From: Deltaproteobacteria bacterium
GTDB lineage: Bacteria; Desulfobacterota; DSM-4660; Desulfatiglandales; B25-G16
DNA: 12,462 bases
Assembly (NCBI GenBank): GCA_019308645.1
Contig: JAFDHR010000030.1
Span: forward strand, 1 to 12,462
Reading direction: 5' to 3'
In this document: positions 1-6,787 of the stretch, piece by piece
Numbering within the stretch: position 1 is the first letter of the stretch
Layout of the letters: the number at the start of each line of letters is the position of its first letter
Position numbers and translations under genes: made by a program
The notes under the pieces: model-generated
Told to the model about the DNA's origin: nothing
The model's input: the letters and a program-made list of their open reading frames with translations, nothing else
Database searches by the model: none

Positions 1-1275
1 TTTATCGCCTATCTCATTTTGATGAATTATAAACTTACACTATTGGTTATTATTTCTGGCCCTTTAATTGTTGGTCTGGTCAGGGTTTTTGGCCGTAAGG
101 TCAAAAAACACTCTACCAGGGTGCAGGATGCAACGGCAGAGGTAACATCAAGCTATCAGGAAATTCTCTTGCTACTCAAAGTCATAAAGGGATTCTGCAT
201 GGGCAAATATGAATCCGCTATGTTTAGAAAGCTTGCTGATAATCTGTATAAAAGAGTTATGCACTGGAATAGGTGGCAGCTTGGCATCGGACCCATGATG
301 GATTCAAGTGTATTCTTGATTGTACCAGGTATCTTGCTAATAGGAAAAATTTACTTCAATCATACCTTAGGGGAACTTATTTCAATGCTTTATGCCTTCT
401 CAGCAACATACGCTCCTATTAAAAAACTGGCCGGGATAAATATCAACTTGAGGACACTTCAGGGTGCAACCAGAAGGGTCTTTGATATAATGCATGCTGT
501 GCCAAGTATACAGGATAAACCAGATGCAAGGGTGATGCCGAGACTAAAGGATACAATAGAGTTCTCTCATGTTGATTTTTGCTACGAACCAGGAAAATTA
601 ATCTTAAGTGATATCTCTTTCAGCGTTAATGCAGGGAAGATGGTAGCCTTTGTTGGTTCAACCGGGGCAGGTAAAAGCACTCTCCTGGATCTCATTCCCC
701 GTTTCTATGATGTTCACTCTGGATCTATAACCATCGATGGAATGGATATTAGGGATGCAACACTGGAATCTTTACGCGGTCAAATTGCTACAGTAAGTCA
801 GGAGAGTCTCCTTTTTCATGACACCATTGCCAATAATATCAATTATAATGGAGACCATTATAATAAAGAACAGATTGAAAATGCAGCCAAAACAGCACAG
901 GCCCATGATTTTATCACAGCCTTTCCAGCTCAATATAAAACAATTGTTGGCGATAGAGGAACACTCCTTTCTGGTGGACAGAGACAGAGAATCGCCATAG
1001 CAAGGGCTATGCTTAAGGATCCAGCTATTATAATACTTGATGAGCCTGCCTCAGCGCTTGATCCAGAAAGTGAGCTTCTTATCCAGGAGGCCATAGAAAA
1101 TCTTCTTGGACAGAGGACTGTTTTTATTGTTTCCCATCGTCTGAATACAATCAGAAGGGCTGATATGATCTACGTTCTGGAAGGGGGCAAAATTGTCGAA
1201 TCAGGCACTCATAAGAAGCTTATTGCCGCAAATGGCAGATATAAGAACCTCTTTGATATCCAGTTCGGGCACTAA
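1..1275 (+). CDS. ABC exporter, MsbA-like (transmembrane + ATPase half-transporter), 5'-truncated by window edge
   Basis: The reading frame is open from the first base, so the gene starts upstream and about 425 codons remain of a family that is usually near 580. The visible part begins inside the membrane domain, with hydrophobic stretches near codons 1-30 and 100-130. It continues into a complete nucleotide-binding domain: Walker A GSTGAGKST (655-681), signature LSGGQ (967-981), Walker B IIILDEP (1027-1047) and H-loop SHR (1132-1140). Domain order (TMD then NBD on one chain) and the helix linking them fit the type IV exporters such as MsbA, the inner-membrane lipid A flippase. The adjacent convergent LPS-kinase-like gene supports an envelope-lipid role. 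Other homodimeric lipid or peptide exporters share this architecture, so substrate is inferred and no symbol is given. Confidence 0.9.
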   Translation, partial: FIAYLILMNYKLTLLVIISGPLIVGLVRVFGRKVKKHSTRVQDATAEVTSSYQEILLLLKVIKGFCMGKYESAMFRKLADNLYKRVMHWNRWQLGIGPMMDSSVFLIVPGILLIGKIYFNHTLGELISMLYAFSATYAPIKKLAGININLRTLQGATRRVFDIMHAVPSIQDKPDARVMPRLKDTIEFSHVDFCYEPGKLILSDISFSVNAGKMVAFVGSTGAGKSTLLDLIPRFYDVHSGSITIDGMDIRDATLESLRGQIATVSQESLLFHDTIANNINYNGDHYNKEQIENAAKTAQAHDFITAFPAQYKTIVGDRGTLLSGGQRQRIAIARAMLKDPAIIILDEPASALDPESELLIQEAIENLLGQRTVFIVSHRLNTIRRADMIYVLEGGKIVESGTHKKLIAANGRYKNLFDIQFGH

Positions 1276-1323
1276 TTCCCGTAGCGCTTAATAGTTGTCC
1301 CCAGGCTTCAATGATTGGCATTC

Positions 1324-2016
1324 TTATCTCTTGCCTTTAAGAGCTTTTTTGATATCCAGATAAGTGTCCTTGATCCAGCGTGACACCTTTTCAATAACTG
1401 TTCTGTTGAAGTATTTTTTATCTTCTGCAATCATCTTTTCATACCTACCATCATATTTCAGCTTTACCCAGGCATTGAAATCAAATTTCTTTGCAAGATT
1501 ATAGAGATAGTGATTTATCGGTGCAAAGCCCGATTTCCTGACAACAGCTACACCAAAGTCGATAACACAGGGAGTATGTCCTTCTACGACAAGAAGGTTG
1601 TCCTTTTTCTTCAGGTCAGTATGCGCCACACCTGCCTTGTGCAGATCCTTTATCAATTTCAAGAGAGTCTTAAAGAACATATCACGGTCTGTAATCCGAG
1701 CCCCATATCTCGGAATCGCATCAATGAATTCGAGCACTAAGTAACGCCCATCGAGAAGGCCGTAACAGCGCGGTACGCCAGTCACTCCAGATATCCTGGA
1801 ATAAACCCTGTACTCATTGCGCAACATCGCCCGGCGGATAATTCTGCCTAATCCCCACCCAACAGAAGCCTTAATAATTAAACTCCGGCCTTTGCCTTCA
1901 TATAGATAGACATTGCCCTGGTAACCATGACTAAAAATGTTCGATCTGGTTTGAATGCTCCTCTTGATCCACTCAAGGAGCTCGTTTTCAGTAATATTAT
2001 TCATATCTCTAAGCAT
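1324..2016 (-). CDS. Small LPS-kinase-like (WaaP/KdkA-type) protein kinase
   Basis: About 230 residues with a minimal protein-kinase fold. A glycine-rich loop HGYQGNVYLY (residues 30-39) is followed by the likely ATP lysine K49 and a candidate helix-C glutamate E68 (RNEYRVY). The catalytic loop is HTDLKKKDNLLV (132-143) and the metal-binding motif is IDFG (152-155). Asn140 lies six residues after the catalytic Asp rather than five, as I recall for bacterial sugar/LPS kinases of the WaaP/KdkA/RIO-like group. Such enzymes phosphorylate inner-core heptose or Kdo at the cytoplasmic face. The frame is open to 2130, but that start would overlap the upstream methyltransferase by about 100 bases. The ATG at 2016 lies 17 bases after that gene's stop, and ATG 2004 is also possible. 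Neither has a strong Shine-Dalgarno, so translation may be coupled. The true substrate (sugar or protein) is not shown by the sequence. Confidence 0.85.
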   Translation of the reverse strand: MLRDMNNITENELLEWIKRSIQTRSNIFSHGYQGNVYLYEGKGRSLIIKASVGWGLGRIIRRAMLRNEYRVYSRISGVTGVPRCYGLLDGRYLVLEFIDAIPRYGARITDRDMFFKTLLKLIKDLHKAGVAHTDLKKKDNLLVVEGHTPCVIDFGVAVVRKSGFAPINHYLYNLAKKFDFNAWVKLKYDGRYEKMIAEDKKYFNRTVIEKVSRWIKDTYLDIKKALKGKR

Positions 2017-2033
2017 CGGTTCAACTGGAGGAT

Positions 2034-2606
2034 TTAATGCAGACCAATGGAAAGGAAATACAGCCAAAACAGTAGAAAAAGGGCAATAAGGGGCTCGCCG
2101 TTTTGTCGCAGGCTTTGCATAAACGACCACCTTCCGCCTTGTGCGTCCCGATAACGACTAAGGCGTGGAATAAGTGCCGGCGTTTCTTTACGCCATTGCT
2201 CCCAGTCCTTTTTAAACATACGATGAAGGTTTTCATCTTCTCGATGGATGGCATGAGGATAAAAAGCAAGCAACATAAGTATCAACAGGGGAAGGCTCCA
2301 CCATAAGCCTGAGGCAAGGGCAAAACCAAATCCCAATGTGATATTGCCCACATAGAGAGGATGCCTGACAAAAGCATAAGGCCCATCGGTAGCAAGGGCC
2401 TTGTTCTTTTTAATATGTCCCGATGCCCATAGTCGTGCAGCAATACCCAGGAAAACCAGCACTCCACCAGCATAAAACAACAGTTGCTTTGGTTCACCCA
2501 CAATACTGACCAGGATGACAAAGGAGATACCAATGAATTGGCGGTAGCGTTCTCGATGGTGCCTAATATTGTGAAAAAATCGCTGCAACCCAAAAGCTAT
2601 TGCCAT
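2034..2606 (-). CDS. Isoprenylcysteine carboxyl methyltransferase / phospholipid methyltransferase-like membrane protein
   Basis: A 190-aa integral membrane protein. Hydrophobic segments lie near residues 24-37, 42-60, 88-116 and 172-188. Between the second and third is GPYAFVRHPLYVGN (75-88), the diagnostic motif of the ICMT/PEMT-like family that binds S-adenosylmethionine. The downstream acidic stretch HREDENLHRMFKKDWEQW (121-138) matches the second conserved part of the fold. Bacterial members methylate membrane-embedded or small hydrophobic substrates that are mostly unknown. A good ribosome site (AAGGAG, 7 bases before ATG) fixes the start. It is the first gene of a two-gene unit with the LPS-kinase-like gene, served by the promoter at 2720-2748. 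That pairing hints at an envelope lipid or glycan modification, which is inference. Confidence 0.88.
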   Translation of the reverse strand: MAIAFGLQRFFHNIRHHRERYRQFIGISFVILVSIVGEPKQLLFYAGGVLVFLGIAARLWASGHIKKNKALATDGPYAFVRHPLYVGNITLGFGFALASGLWWSLPLLILMLLAFYPHAIHREDENLHRMFKKDWEQWRKETPALIPRLSRYRDAQGGRWSFMQSLRQNGEPLIALFLLFWLYFLSIGLH

Positions 2607-2622
2607 TGATTGAGCTCCTTTT

Positions 2623-2637
2623 GAATAAATTTTATTC
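2623..2637. repeat. 15-bp palindrome in the methyltransferase leader
   Basis: GAATAAA-T-TTTATTC is a perfect 7+1+7 inverted repeat just upstream of the AAGGAG ribosome site of the methyltransferase gene. It could be an operator or a small mRNA hairpin affecting ribosome access. It is AT-rich, so chance is a serious alternative. Confidence 0.3.
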
Positions 2638-2719
2638 GCATAATTCTATTTCTCTGCATGGGGTCTTTAAAAATATCGATTTGCATGTTAGCCACAAAAA
2701 CTTTCTTTTCAGAAAAGGC

Positions 2720-2748
2720 AATATAGGATAAAGTCTATCCTGTGTCAA
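2720..2748 (-). promoter_or_regulatory. Sigma-70-type promoter with inverted repeat in the spacer
   Basis: Read on the minus strand: -35 TTGACA (2748-2743, perfect), 17-bp spacer, -10 TATATT (2725-2720, 5 of 6). The expected start is near 2713, giving a leader of about 105 nt before the methyltransferase ATG. The spacer holds AGGATA-N5-TATCCT (2725-2741), an inverted repeat placed where a bound dimer would block or remodel RNA polymerase. A second palindrome, CTTTTC-A-GAAAAG (2705-2717), lies over the predicted start site. The promoter call is strong by sequence; the operators are inferred. Confidence 0.65.
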
Positions 2749-2781
2749 GAGGGCCTTGGAGGGAGCCCATAGCCTTATTTT

Positions 2782-2796
2782 AGGAAAAATTTTCCT
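2782..2796. repeat. Palindrome directly before the conserved SfsA N-terminus
   Basis: AGGAAAA-A-TTTTCCT is a perfect 7+1+7 inverted repeat ending one base before the ATA codon at 2797. Its left arm contains AGGA, the only ribosome-site-like sequence here. In an mRNA the two arms could pair and hide it. Confidence 0.35.
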
Positions 2797-3789
2797 ATAA
2801 ATTTTGATCAAGTAGTAAAAGCAGTTTTTCTTGAAAGGCCAAATAGGTTTCTTGTGAGGTGCATTGCTGACGGGTTGGGGATAATAAATGCCTATCTTCC
2901 AAATCCGGGAAGGCTCTGGGAACTCCTTTTGCCCGGGGCAATCCTTTATATCTGCCCAGATACTCCCTTAAAAAGCATTCATCCTTCAAATAGGAAAACT
3001 AACTATACAGTGCTTTCTGTTCAAAAAAAGGGTATCCCAATTTGTATCCATACCAATATTACCAATCAGGTTGCCAGATATCTTATTGAAATGAAATTAA
3101 TCCCATTCCTTGAAGGAGTAGAGGTAGTAAAAGAAGAAATTTCTCATGGAAAAAGCCGGTTCGATTTTCTGTTAAGGAAGGATGGGAAAGATATCTATGT
3201 AGAGGTAAAATCATGCACGCTTTTTGAAAATGGTGTGGCCATGTTTCCTGATGCTGTAACAGAAAGAGGAAAAAAGCATCTCCTTGAGCTTGCCGAAATG
3301 GCAAGAAATGGAATCAGATCTATAATGTTATTTATAGTCCATTATCCCTATGTGCAATGGTTCATGCCCGATTTTCATACGGACTATGAGTTTAGCTTTC
3401 ATATGTTACAAGTAAAAAATGACCTTATGATTCTTCCCATAGCAATAGAATGGAAATCTGATCTCAGCATCTCTCAAAACGTTAAGACTTTAGAGATTCC
3501 CTGGGATTATTTACAACGTGAGGTAAAGGACAGAGGGAGTTATCTTTTGGTCTTACAATTAGAAAGACAGAAACATATAGAGGTTGGTAGACTAGGAAAA
3601 ATCATGTTTCAAAAAGGCTATTACATCTATGTTGGATCTGCAATGAGTAACCTCAGGGCAAGGATTAAAAGACATAGACAAAAAAGGAAAAAAACGTTCT
3701 GGCACATCGATTATCTCACCCACTTCACTGATGGATTTCTTTCCATCCCTATCAGGTCTTCCCAAAGGCAGGAATGCGAAATTGCTTGA
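2797..3789 (+). CDS. sfsA: SfsA-DUF123 (GIY-YIG-like) fusion, N-terminus without canonical start and C-terminus cut by TGA
   Basis: The first part (to about residue 230) is SfsA, a DNA/sugar-catabolism-linked protein with a nuclease-like fold. Seen are ERPNRFLV (2833-2856), NAYLPNPGRLWELLLPG and the PD-(D/E)XK-like run SRFDFLL...IYVEVKSCTL...FPDAVTERGKKHL. The second part, from about DRGSYLLVL (3532), is a DUF123 domain (GIY-YIG-like, known in archaea and fused to endonuclease III or SfsA elsewhere) with GYYIYVGSA and a basic RARIKRHRQKRKK stretch. The first canonical start is GTG 2854, which would remove the conserved RPNRF strand. Coding similarity continues upstream to ATA AAT TTT GAT (2797), where family members usually have Met. 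There is no ATG, GTG or TTG in frame between the stop at 2770 and 2854. The ORF stops at TGA 3787-3789 inside DUF123, so the gene is probably decaying or recoded. Confidence 0.85.
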   Translation: MNFDQVVKAVFLERPNRFLVRCIADGLGIINAYLPNPGRLWELLLPGAILYICPDTPLKSIHPSNRKTNYTVLSVQKKGIPICIHTNITNQVARYLIEMKLIPFLEGVEVVKEEISHGKSRFDFLLRKDGKDIYVEVKSCTLFENGVAMFPDAVTERGKKHLLELAEMARNGIRSIMLFIVHYPYVQWFMPDFHTDYEFSFHMLQVKNDLMILPIAIEWKSDLSISQNVKTLEIPWDYLQREVKDRGSYLLVLQLERQKHIEVGRLGKIMFQKGYYIYVGSAMSNLRARIKRHRQKRKKTFWHIDYLTHFTDGFLSIPIRSSQRQECEIA

Positions 3790-3939
3790 TCACTTTCTTT
3801 AATTTTTAAAAGCGGGCCTTCTAATTTTGGCTCGTCAGATTGTAGATGTTTAACACATTTATTTTACAGTGAGAAAAACCCCCTTCATATGGAAACCTTT
3901 CATGCTATTCTTCAGAGATTCAGGATGAAAGCTCCTTGA
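3787..3939 (+). pseudogene. In-frame C-terminal remainder of the DUF123 domain after TGA
   Basis: Reading through the TGA at 3787 in the same frame gives 49 further codons to TGA 3937-3939. They include GSSDCRCLTHLFY (3829-3867), the typical conserved end of DUF123 proteins (GSSDC.C..HLFY). This shows that the domain once continued here and that the TGA is a point nonsense change or a recoded codon, not a frameshift. A full product from 2797 would be about 380 aa. Confidence 0.8.
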
Positions 3940-4300
3940 ACAGCCTCCTTTTTGAGCAATTTGAGCAATTACCTCCTTTCAAACAACTCGATTTCTTCGT
4001 TTTCGTAATTGAACCGGATTTAGGGCATGTTTTAAATTAGGTACCAACCTTCGATACCCCCGTAAACATCGCCTCACAACTTCTTCATGAGTATTTCGGG
4101 TAAAGTAAAAATCTAAAATCTTTATTATAAATTACATCCATTATTAACTTTAATTCCTCATGGCTATTACCCTTTTCAGATCCTGTGATCTTATTTATTC
4201 TGGCCCACCTTATAGAATTTTAACAAATTTTTAAAAAAGTTAAGCTATCAAAGGCGTTGCTTTATTCTAGTGTTAATATTTGGACTATTGAATTTCACAT
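3940..4300. other. Intergenic stretch without a recognisable gene
   Basis: This AT-rich stretch lies between the sfsA remainder and the end of the minus-strand DUF6178-like gene. It contains a tandem 9-bp repeat (TTGAGCAAT twice, 3952-3969) and a small perfect hairpin AGATC-CTGT-GATCT (4178-4191) followed by a T-rich stretch on the plus strand. The hairpin might be a weak terminator. Short open stretches of 40-50 codons occur on the minus strand, but none has a start codon with a ribosome site or a family I recognise. Confidence 0.5.
3952..3969. repeat. Tandem 9-bp direct repeat
   Basis: TTGAGCAAT occurs twice back to back, with CCTCC on both sides (3944-3948 and 3972-3976). It is probably a slippage product. 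No function is apparent. Confidence 0.5.
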
Positions 4301-6034
4301 TCAGTGAGCTGCATCGATAGTCACAAATTTTGAGTACCTTACATCAAGATCATCGATGGATACCCATTCATATTCTTTCACAAATTCCTGCCAGATGAGG
4401 GATAAAGTATCCCTAAGAATTGATGTCGCTTCAGGATCAAAATTTGAAGCATAGATTATGAAATCCCTGATAAAGGCCTCTCTTAAGCCATGCATCTGAA
4501 AGGGATGTCCCTCGTTCCCAGTTCTCATCTGGTGAAATAGGTCTTTTGCTTGACTCAGGGAAATTCCAGAAAAACAGGGCTCAAGTTTCAAGAAACGACG
4601 GGCCCACAGATTAAAGAGAAGGGGATGAAACGTCATTTCTTGAGAGCGAAGCATACGCCGATCCATTGCATAGCGTTCTACCAATTGCTCTAGCAAGCTA
4701 TCGAGCTCCATCAAGTGATGGAGAATCTTCCGTGATTCATCCAGCTCAGAGATCCGCTCAAAATTCTTATATTCTGCCTCCCCTTTGGGACCAATGTAAA
4801 GCCTGGGCTTCTTTTCCAGGAGACCTGAGAGTGTCGAGCCCCACTGTTCGCCCCAGAATCCAAGTTCCAATCCCTTACGATAGAACCAGCTACCCTTCAA
4901 CCAGCGCTCCGCCTCCCACTTCAACTTCAGTACCATTCCGAATCCGACCCGGAACAAGGTAGTAAGGGGATGGTGCCTTAGAAGATTTTCAGCCGATGGC
5001 AGATCACAACCACACGCCCCTTCGATCGCGAGATTAACGATGCGTGCCGCTTTTCTGCAGGCCTGAACCAACACCTCAGTATCGCGGACAATGGTCCCTT
5101 CCGCTGCTATGATCTGGTTGACAAGGCCCGCAAATTCCAATCTCAATCTGTCAAGAAAAACGGGATCTCCAGCCCCAGAAACCACCTCCATGAATACGTT
5201 TTCGATCCCTGTTTGAAGAAGAGGGAATATGGGTACCACGGCCCGGACCTCTTCATCATGGATGACATCAATTAACGTATTGCGCTCGTCGGTCTTGAGA
5301 ACATCAAGGCCTAAAGGGGAATAGACGGTAATAGCCTCCTCAAAGGGGAGGAATCCGTGCTCCGCAAGGCGCACGTTTCTTAATCTGTATAGTTCTTCTT
5401 CAAGTACAGAAGGAAGAAGACCCGCCAGCCCCAGAAAAAGATCCTGATACTGCTCGAAGTCTTCAACAGCCATCGCCGAAATAATGTTCCCAATGGTCTC
5501 ACGGTGTGCTTGATCGATAACCTTGATATAGAAGATGCCTCCAAGGCTCATGAAGCCGTCCGGAATGTCACAAACCTCGTCCTTGGTTTCCAGCGCCACC
5601 ACCTCAACGGTCCTCAAAAAATAATAGTAAGCAATGGACCGGCCCTCGCTCAACAGCCACTTCACGAGGCGTTTGCAGTCAGCCTGCTGTAATAGATTCA
5701 TCCAGTGGGAAATGTGAGATATGTCGAGACGGTCTTTTTGCCAGATTTCCAGATCAAGAAGATACTGCCATTGATCCACGGAGGCCAGTTCAAGAAGAGG
5801 AAAGCAGTCATCCTCGCCGATCTTTTTTACCAACCAAAAGAAATCTTCAGAAGGCAGCTTCCTGATCAGTTCTCGAGGTTTCTCCAAGCGAAGAATTCGA
5901 TCCAGGATTTCGCTGCCGGGCAGGACATAAAGATCCTTTAAGAGTGCCTCCTTTTCATCGGGAAGGAAAGGCACTTCGTTTCCAGCGCTTGCAATTTTGG
6001 CAGTCTGTCCGGTTTGCTCGGTATAGGTCTCCAT
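4301..6034 (-). CDS. DUF6178-like protein, 577 aa, function unknown
   Basis: A large soluble acidic protein with no predicted signal peptide or membrane segment. It is mostly helical in appearance, with many Leu/Glu-rich runs. Motif-like stretches include LDRILRLEKPRELIRKLP (residues 44-61), RNVRLAEHGFLPFEEAI, and two clustered cysteines in GACGCD. The length and the HGFLPFEEAI type of segment agree with my memory of DUF6178, a family found mainly in sulfate-reducing and related Desulfobacterota; I cannot confirm this without a search. It is the last gene of the dnaJ cluster: its ATG lies 8 bases after the FmdB-like stop and has no clear ribosome site, so translational coupling is likely. The context suggests a role in protein quality control or stress, but no catalytic motif supports a specific activity. 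Confidence 0.8.
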   Translation of the reverse strand: METYTEQTGQTAKIASAGNEVPFLPDEKEALLKDLYVLPGSEILDRILRLEKPRELIRKLPSEDFFWLVKKIGEDDCFPLLELASVDQWQYLLDLEIWQKDRLDISHISHWMNLLQQADCKRLVKWLLSEGRSIAYYYFLRTVEVVALETKDEVCDIPDGFMSLGGIFYIKVIDQAHRETIGNIISAMAVEDFEQYQDLFLGLAGLLPSVLEEELYRLRNVRLAEHGFLPFEEAITVYSPLGLDVLKTDERNTLIDVIHDEEVRAVVPIFPLLQTGIENVFMEVVSGAGDPVFLDRLRLEFAGLVNQIIAAEGTIVRDTEVLVQACRKAARIVNLAIEGACGCDLPSAENLLRHHPLTTLFRVGFGMVLKLKWEAERWLKGSWFYRKGLELGFWGEQWGSTLSGLLEKKPRLYIGPKGEAEYKNFERISELDESRKILHHLMELDSLLEQLVERYAMDRRMLRSQEMTFHPLLFNLWARRFLKLEPCFSGISLSQAKDLFHQMRTGNEGHPFQMHGLREAFIRDFIIYASNFDPEATSILRDTLSLIWQEFVKEYEWVSIDDLDVRYSKFVTIDAAH

Positions 6035-6042
6035 CTTGGTAG

Positions 6043-6357
6043 TTAATCACTGATCGTTCTTTTTAGATTAGGATAGGTTTCGGGTCTATCTCTATGCATC
6101 ACCTTGCTTTCTCCATCTCGTGCGGTAACGTTTTCATATACGCCGTCATCTCTTCTCACCAGTTTGGTAAAGCCAAGGTCTTTTAACTCGCTGTTTGTTT
6201 TTGGTATACTGATATTCGTTCTCGATATAAGTTTCCGCACCGGTTTTGCACATTTGGGACACTTGGTCAAGGGATTATCGTGGATAGATTGCTCCACCTC
6301 AAAGACTTTCCCTCTCGTACAGGTTCCTTCCAGATGCATATACTCGTATATGGGCAT
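6043..6357 (-). CDS. FmdB-like zinc-ribbon protein with altered first Cys knuckle
   Basis: 104 aa. The N-terminus MPIYEY and the spacing to FEVEQSIHDNPLTKCPKC match the FmdB/CxxC_CxxC_SSSS zinc-ribbon family, small proteins often annotated as putative regulators. The second knuckle CPKC (residues 33-36) is intact. The first, normally C-x2-C-G at residues 8-11, is replaced by H8 and a displaced C13-T-R-G, so zinc would need a His/Cys set or is not bound. The C-terminal half (KDLGFTKLVRRDDGVYENVT...) is also conserved-looking and is longer than in the minimal family. The start lies 5 bases after the small ORF's stop. Its stop is 8 bases before the DUF6178-like start. The function is unknown. 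Confidence 0.82.
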   Translation of the reverse strand: MPIYEYMHLEGTCTRGKVFEVEQSIHDNPLTKCPKCAKPVRKLISRTNISIPKTNSELKDLGFTKLVRRDDGVYENVTARDGESKVMHRDRPETYPNLKRTISD

Positions 6358-6362
6358 GGTTG

Positions 6363-6485
6363 CTATTCACGGTAAATTTCAAATTCGTCAGCCGAATCCT
6401 CACGTTTCATTCTATATATCTCATCGTAATACACTGCTGCCATACCTTCTTGTGATTCATACAAGCCCTGTTTGTTATTCAACAT
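6363..6485 (-). CDS. Small ORF, 40 aa, within the dnaJ operon
   Basis: Read on the minus strand, ATG (6485-6483) overlaps the stop of the STAS-like gene (ATGTTGA), and the ORF ends with TAG at 6363, five bases before the FmdB-like ATG. It thus fills the gap exactly. The 40-aa product is acidic (10 Asp/Glu against 5 Lys/Arg), tyrosine-rich (5 Tyr), and has no membrane segment or cysteine. Central motifs are AAVYYDEIYRMKRED. There is no strong ribosome site, as is usual for overlap-coupled genes; an internal ATG at codon 15 would give 26 aa. I recognise no family. Its position is the main evidence. Confidence 0.55.
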   Translation of the reverse strand: MLNNKQGLYESQEGMAAVYYDEIYRMKREDSADEFEIYRE

Positions 6486-6769
6486 AAGATTTTTTCATTC
6501 GGAGCCAGTTGATCAGCTTTTTCACCCGTGAATATCACAGGAATGGATTGCAATTCCATGAAATCACTATTTTCTTGAAATACCTTATGAGCTTCAGGAT
6601 AGATCCGGCTTAAGCCACTCGTATGAATGAACACCCGGGAAGCCGCATGGCTTCTGCCTCTCACTGTCCTCAGAACCTCCCGTGCCGAATTGTCATCGAG
6701 ATCGCCCATTAATTTCAAATGGAGGTTGCCGTCATTGTTGTGAACAATAATATGAAAATCATCCGACAT
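6479..6769 (-). CDS. STAS-like domain protein, 96 aa
   Basis: A short alpha/beta protein. It starts with a beta hairpin (HIIVHNNDGNLHLKLMGDLD), then a helix (SAREVLRTVRG), a strand with RVFIHTSGLSRI, a helix, and IPVIFTG near the end. This order resembles STAS/anti-sigma-antagonist proteins, where the strand is followed by a D-S-S-G phosphorylation loop. Here the matching loop reads RIYPEAH, so the usual phosphorylatable serine is missing and partner-switching by phosphorylation is unlikely. The start is well set by GAGGAGGT five bases before ATG. It follows dnaJ by 18 bases and overlaps the 40-codon ORF by 7 bases. STAS assignment is by pattern only; a small unrelated fold is possible. Confidence 0.7.
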   Translation of the reverse strand: MSDDFHIIVHNNDGNLHLKLMGDLDDNSAREVLRTVRGRSHAASRVFIHTSGLSRIYPEAHKVFQENSDFMELQSIPVIFTGEKADQLAPNEKILC

Positions 6770-6787
6770 TTCAGACCTCCTCGAATC

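Noticed and set aside
2017..2130. N-terminal extension of the LPS-kinase-like gene to ATG 2130
   Set aside because: It would overlap the well-supported methyltransferase gene by about 100 bases, and the extra residues do not resemble a kinase N-terminus. ATG 2016 fits operon spacing.
2549..2680. Short ORF in the methyltransferase leader running into that gene in another frame
   Set aside because: It starts at an ATG without a ribosome site, and the overlap would compete with the strong AAGGAG start at 2606. It is probably chance.
3787..3789. TGA as selenocysteine codon
   Set aside because: The position follows ECEIA, where the family is not known to have Cys, and no obvious SECIS hairpin directly follows. 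A nonsense change is simpler, although readthrough is not excluded.
3940..4300. Minus-strand open stretches of 40-50 codons, looked at as transposase or other gene remnants
   Set aside because: They have no start codon with ribosome site, no recognisable motif, and no terminal inverted repeats nearby.
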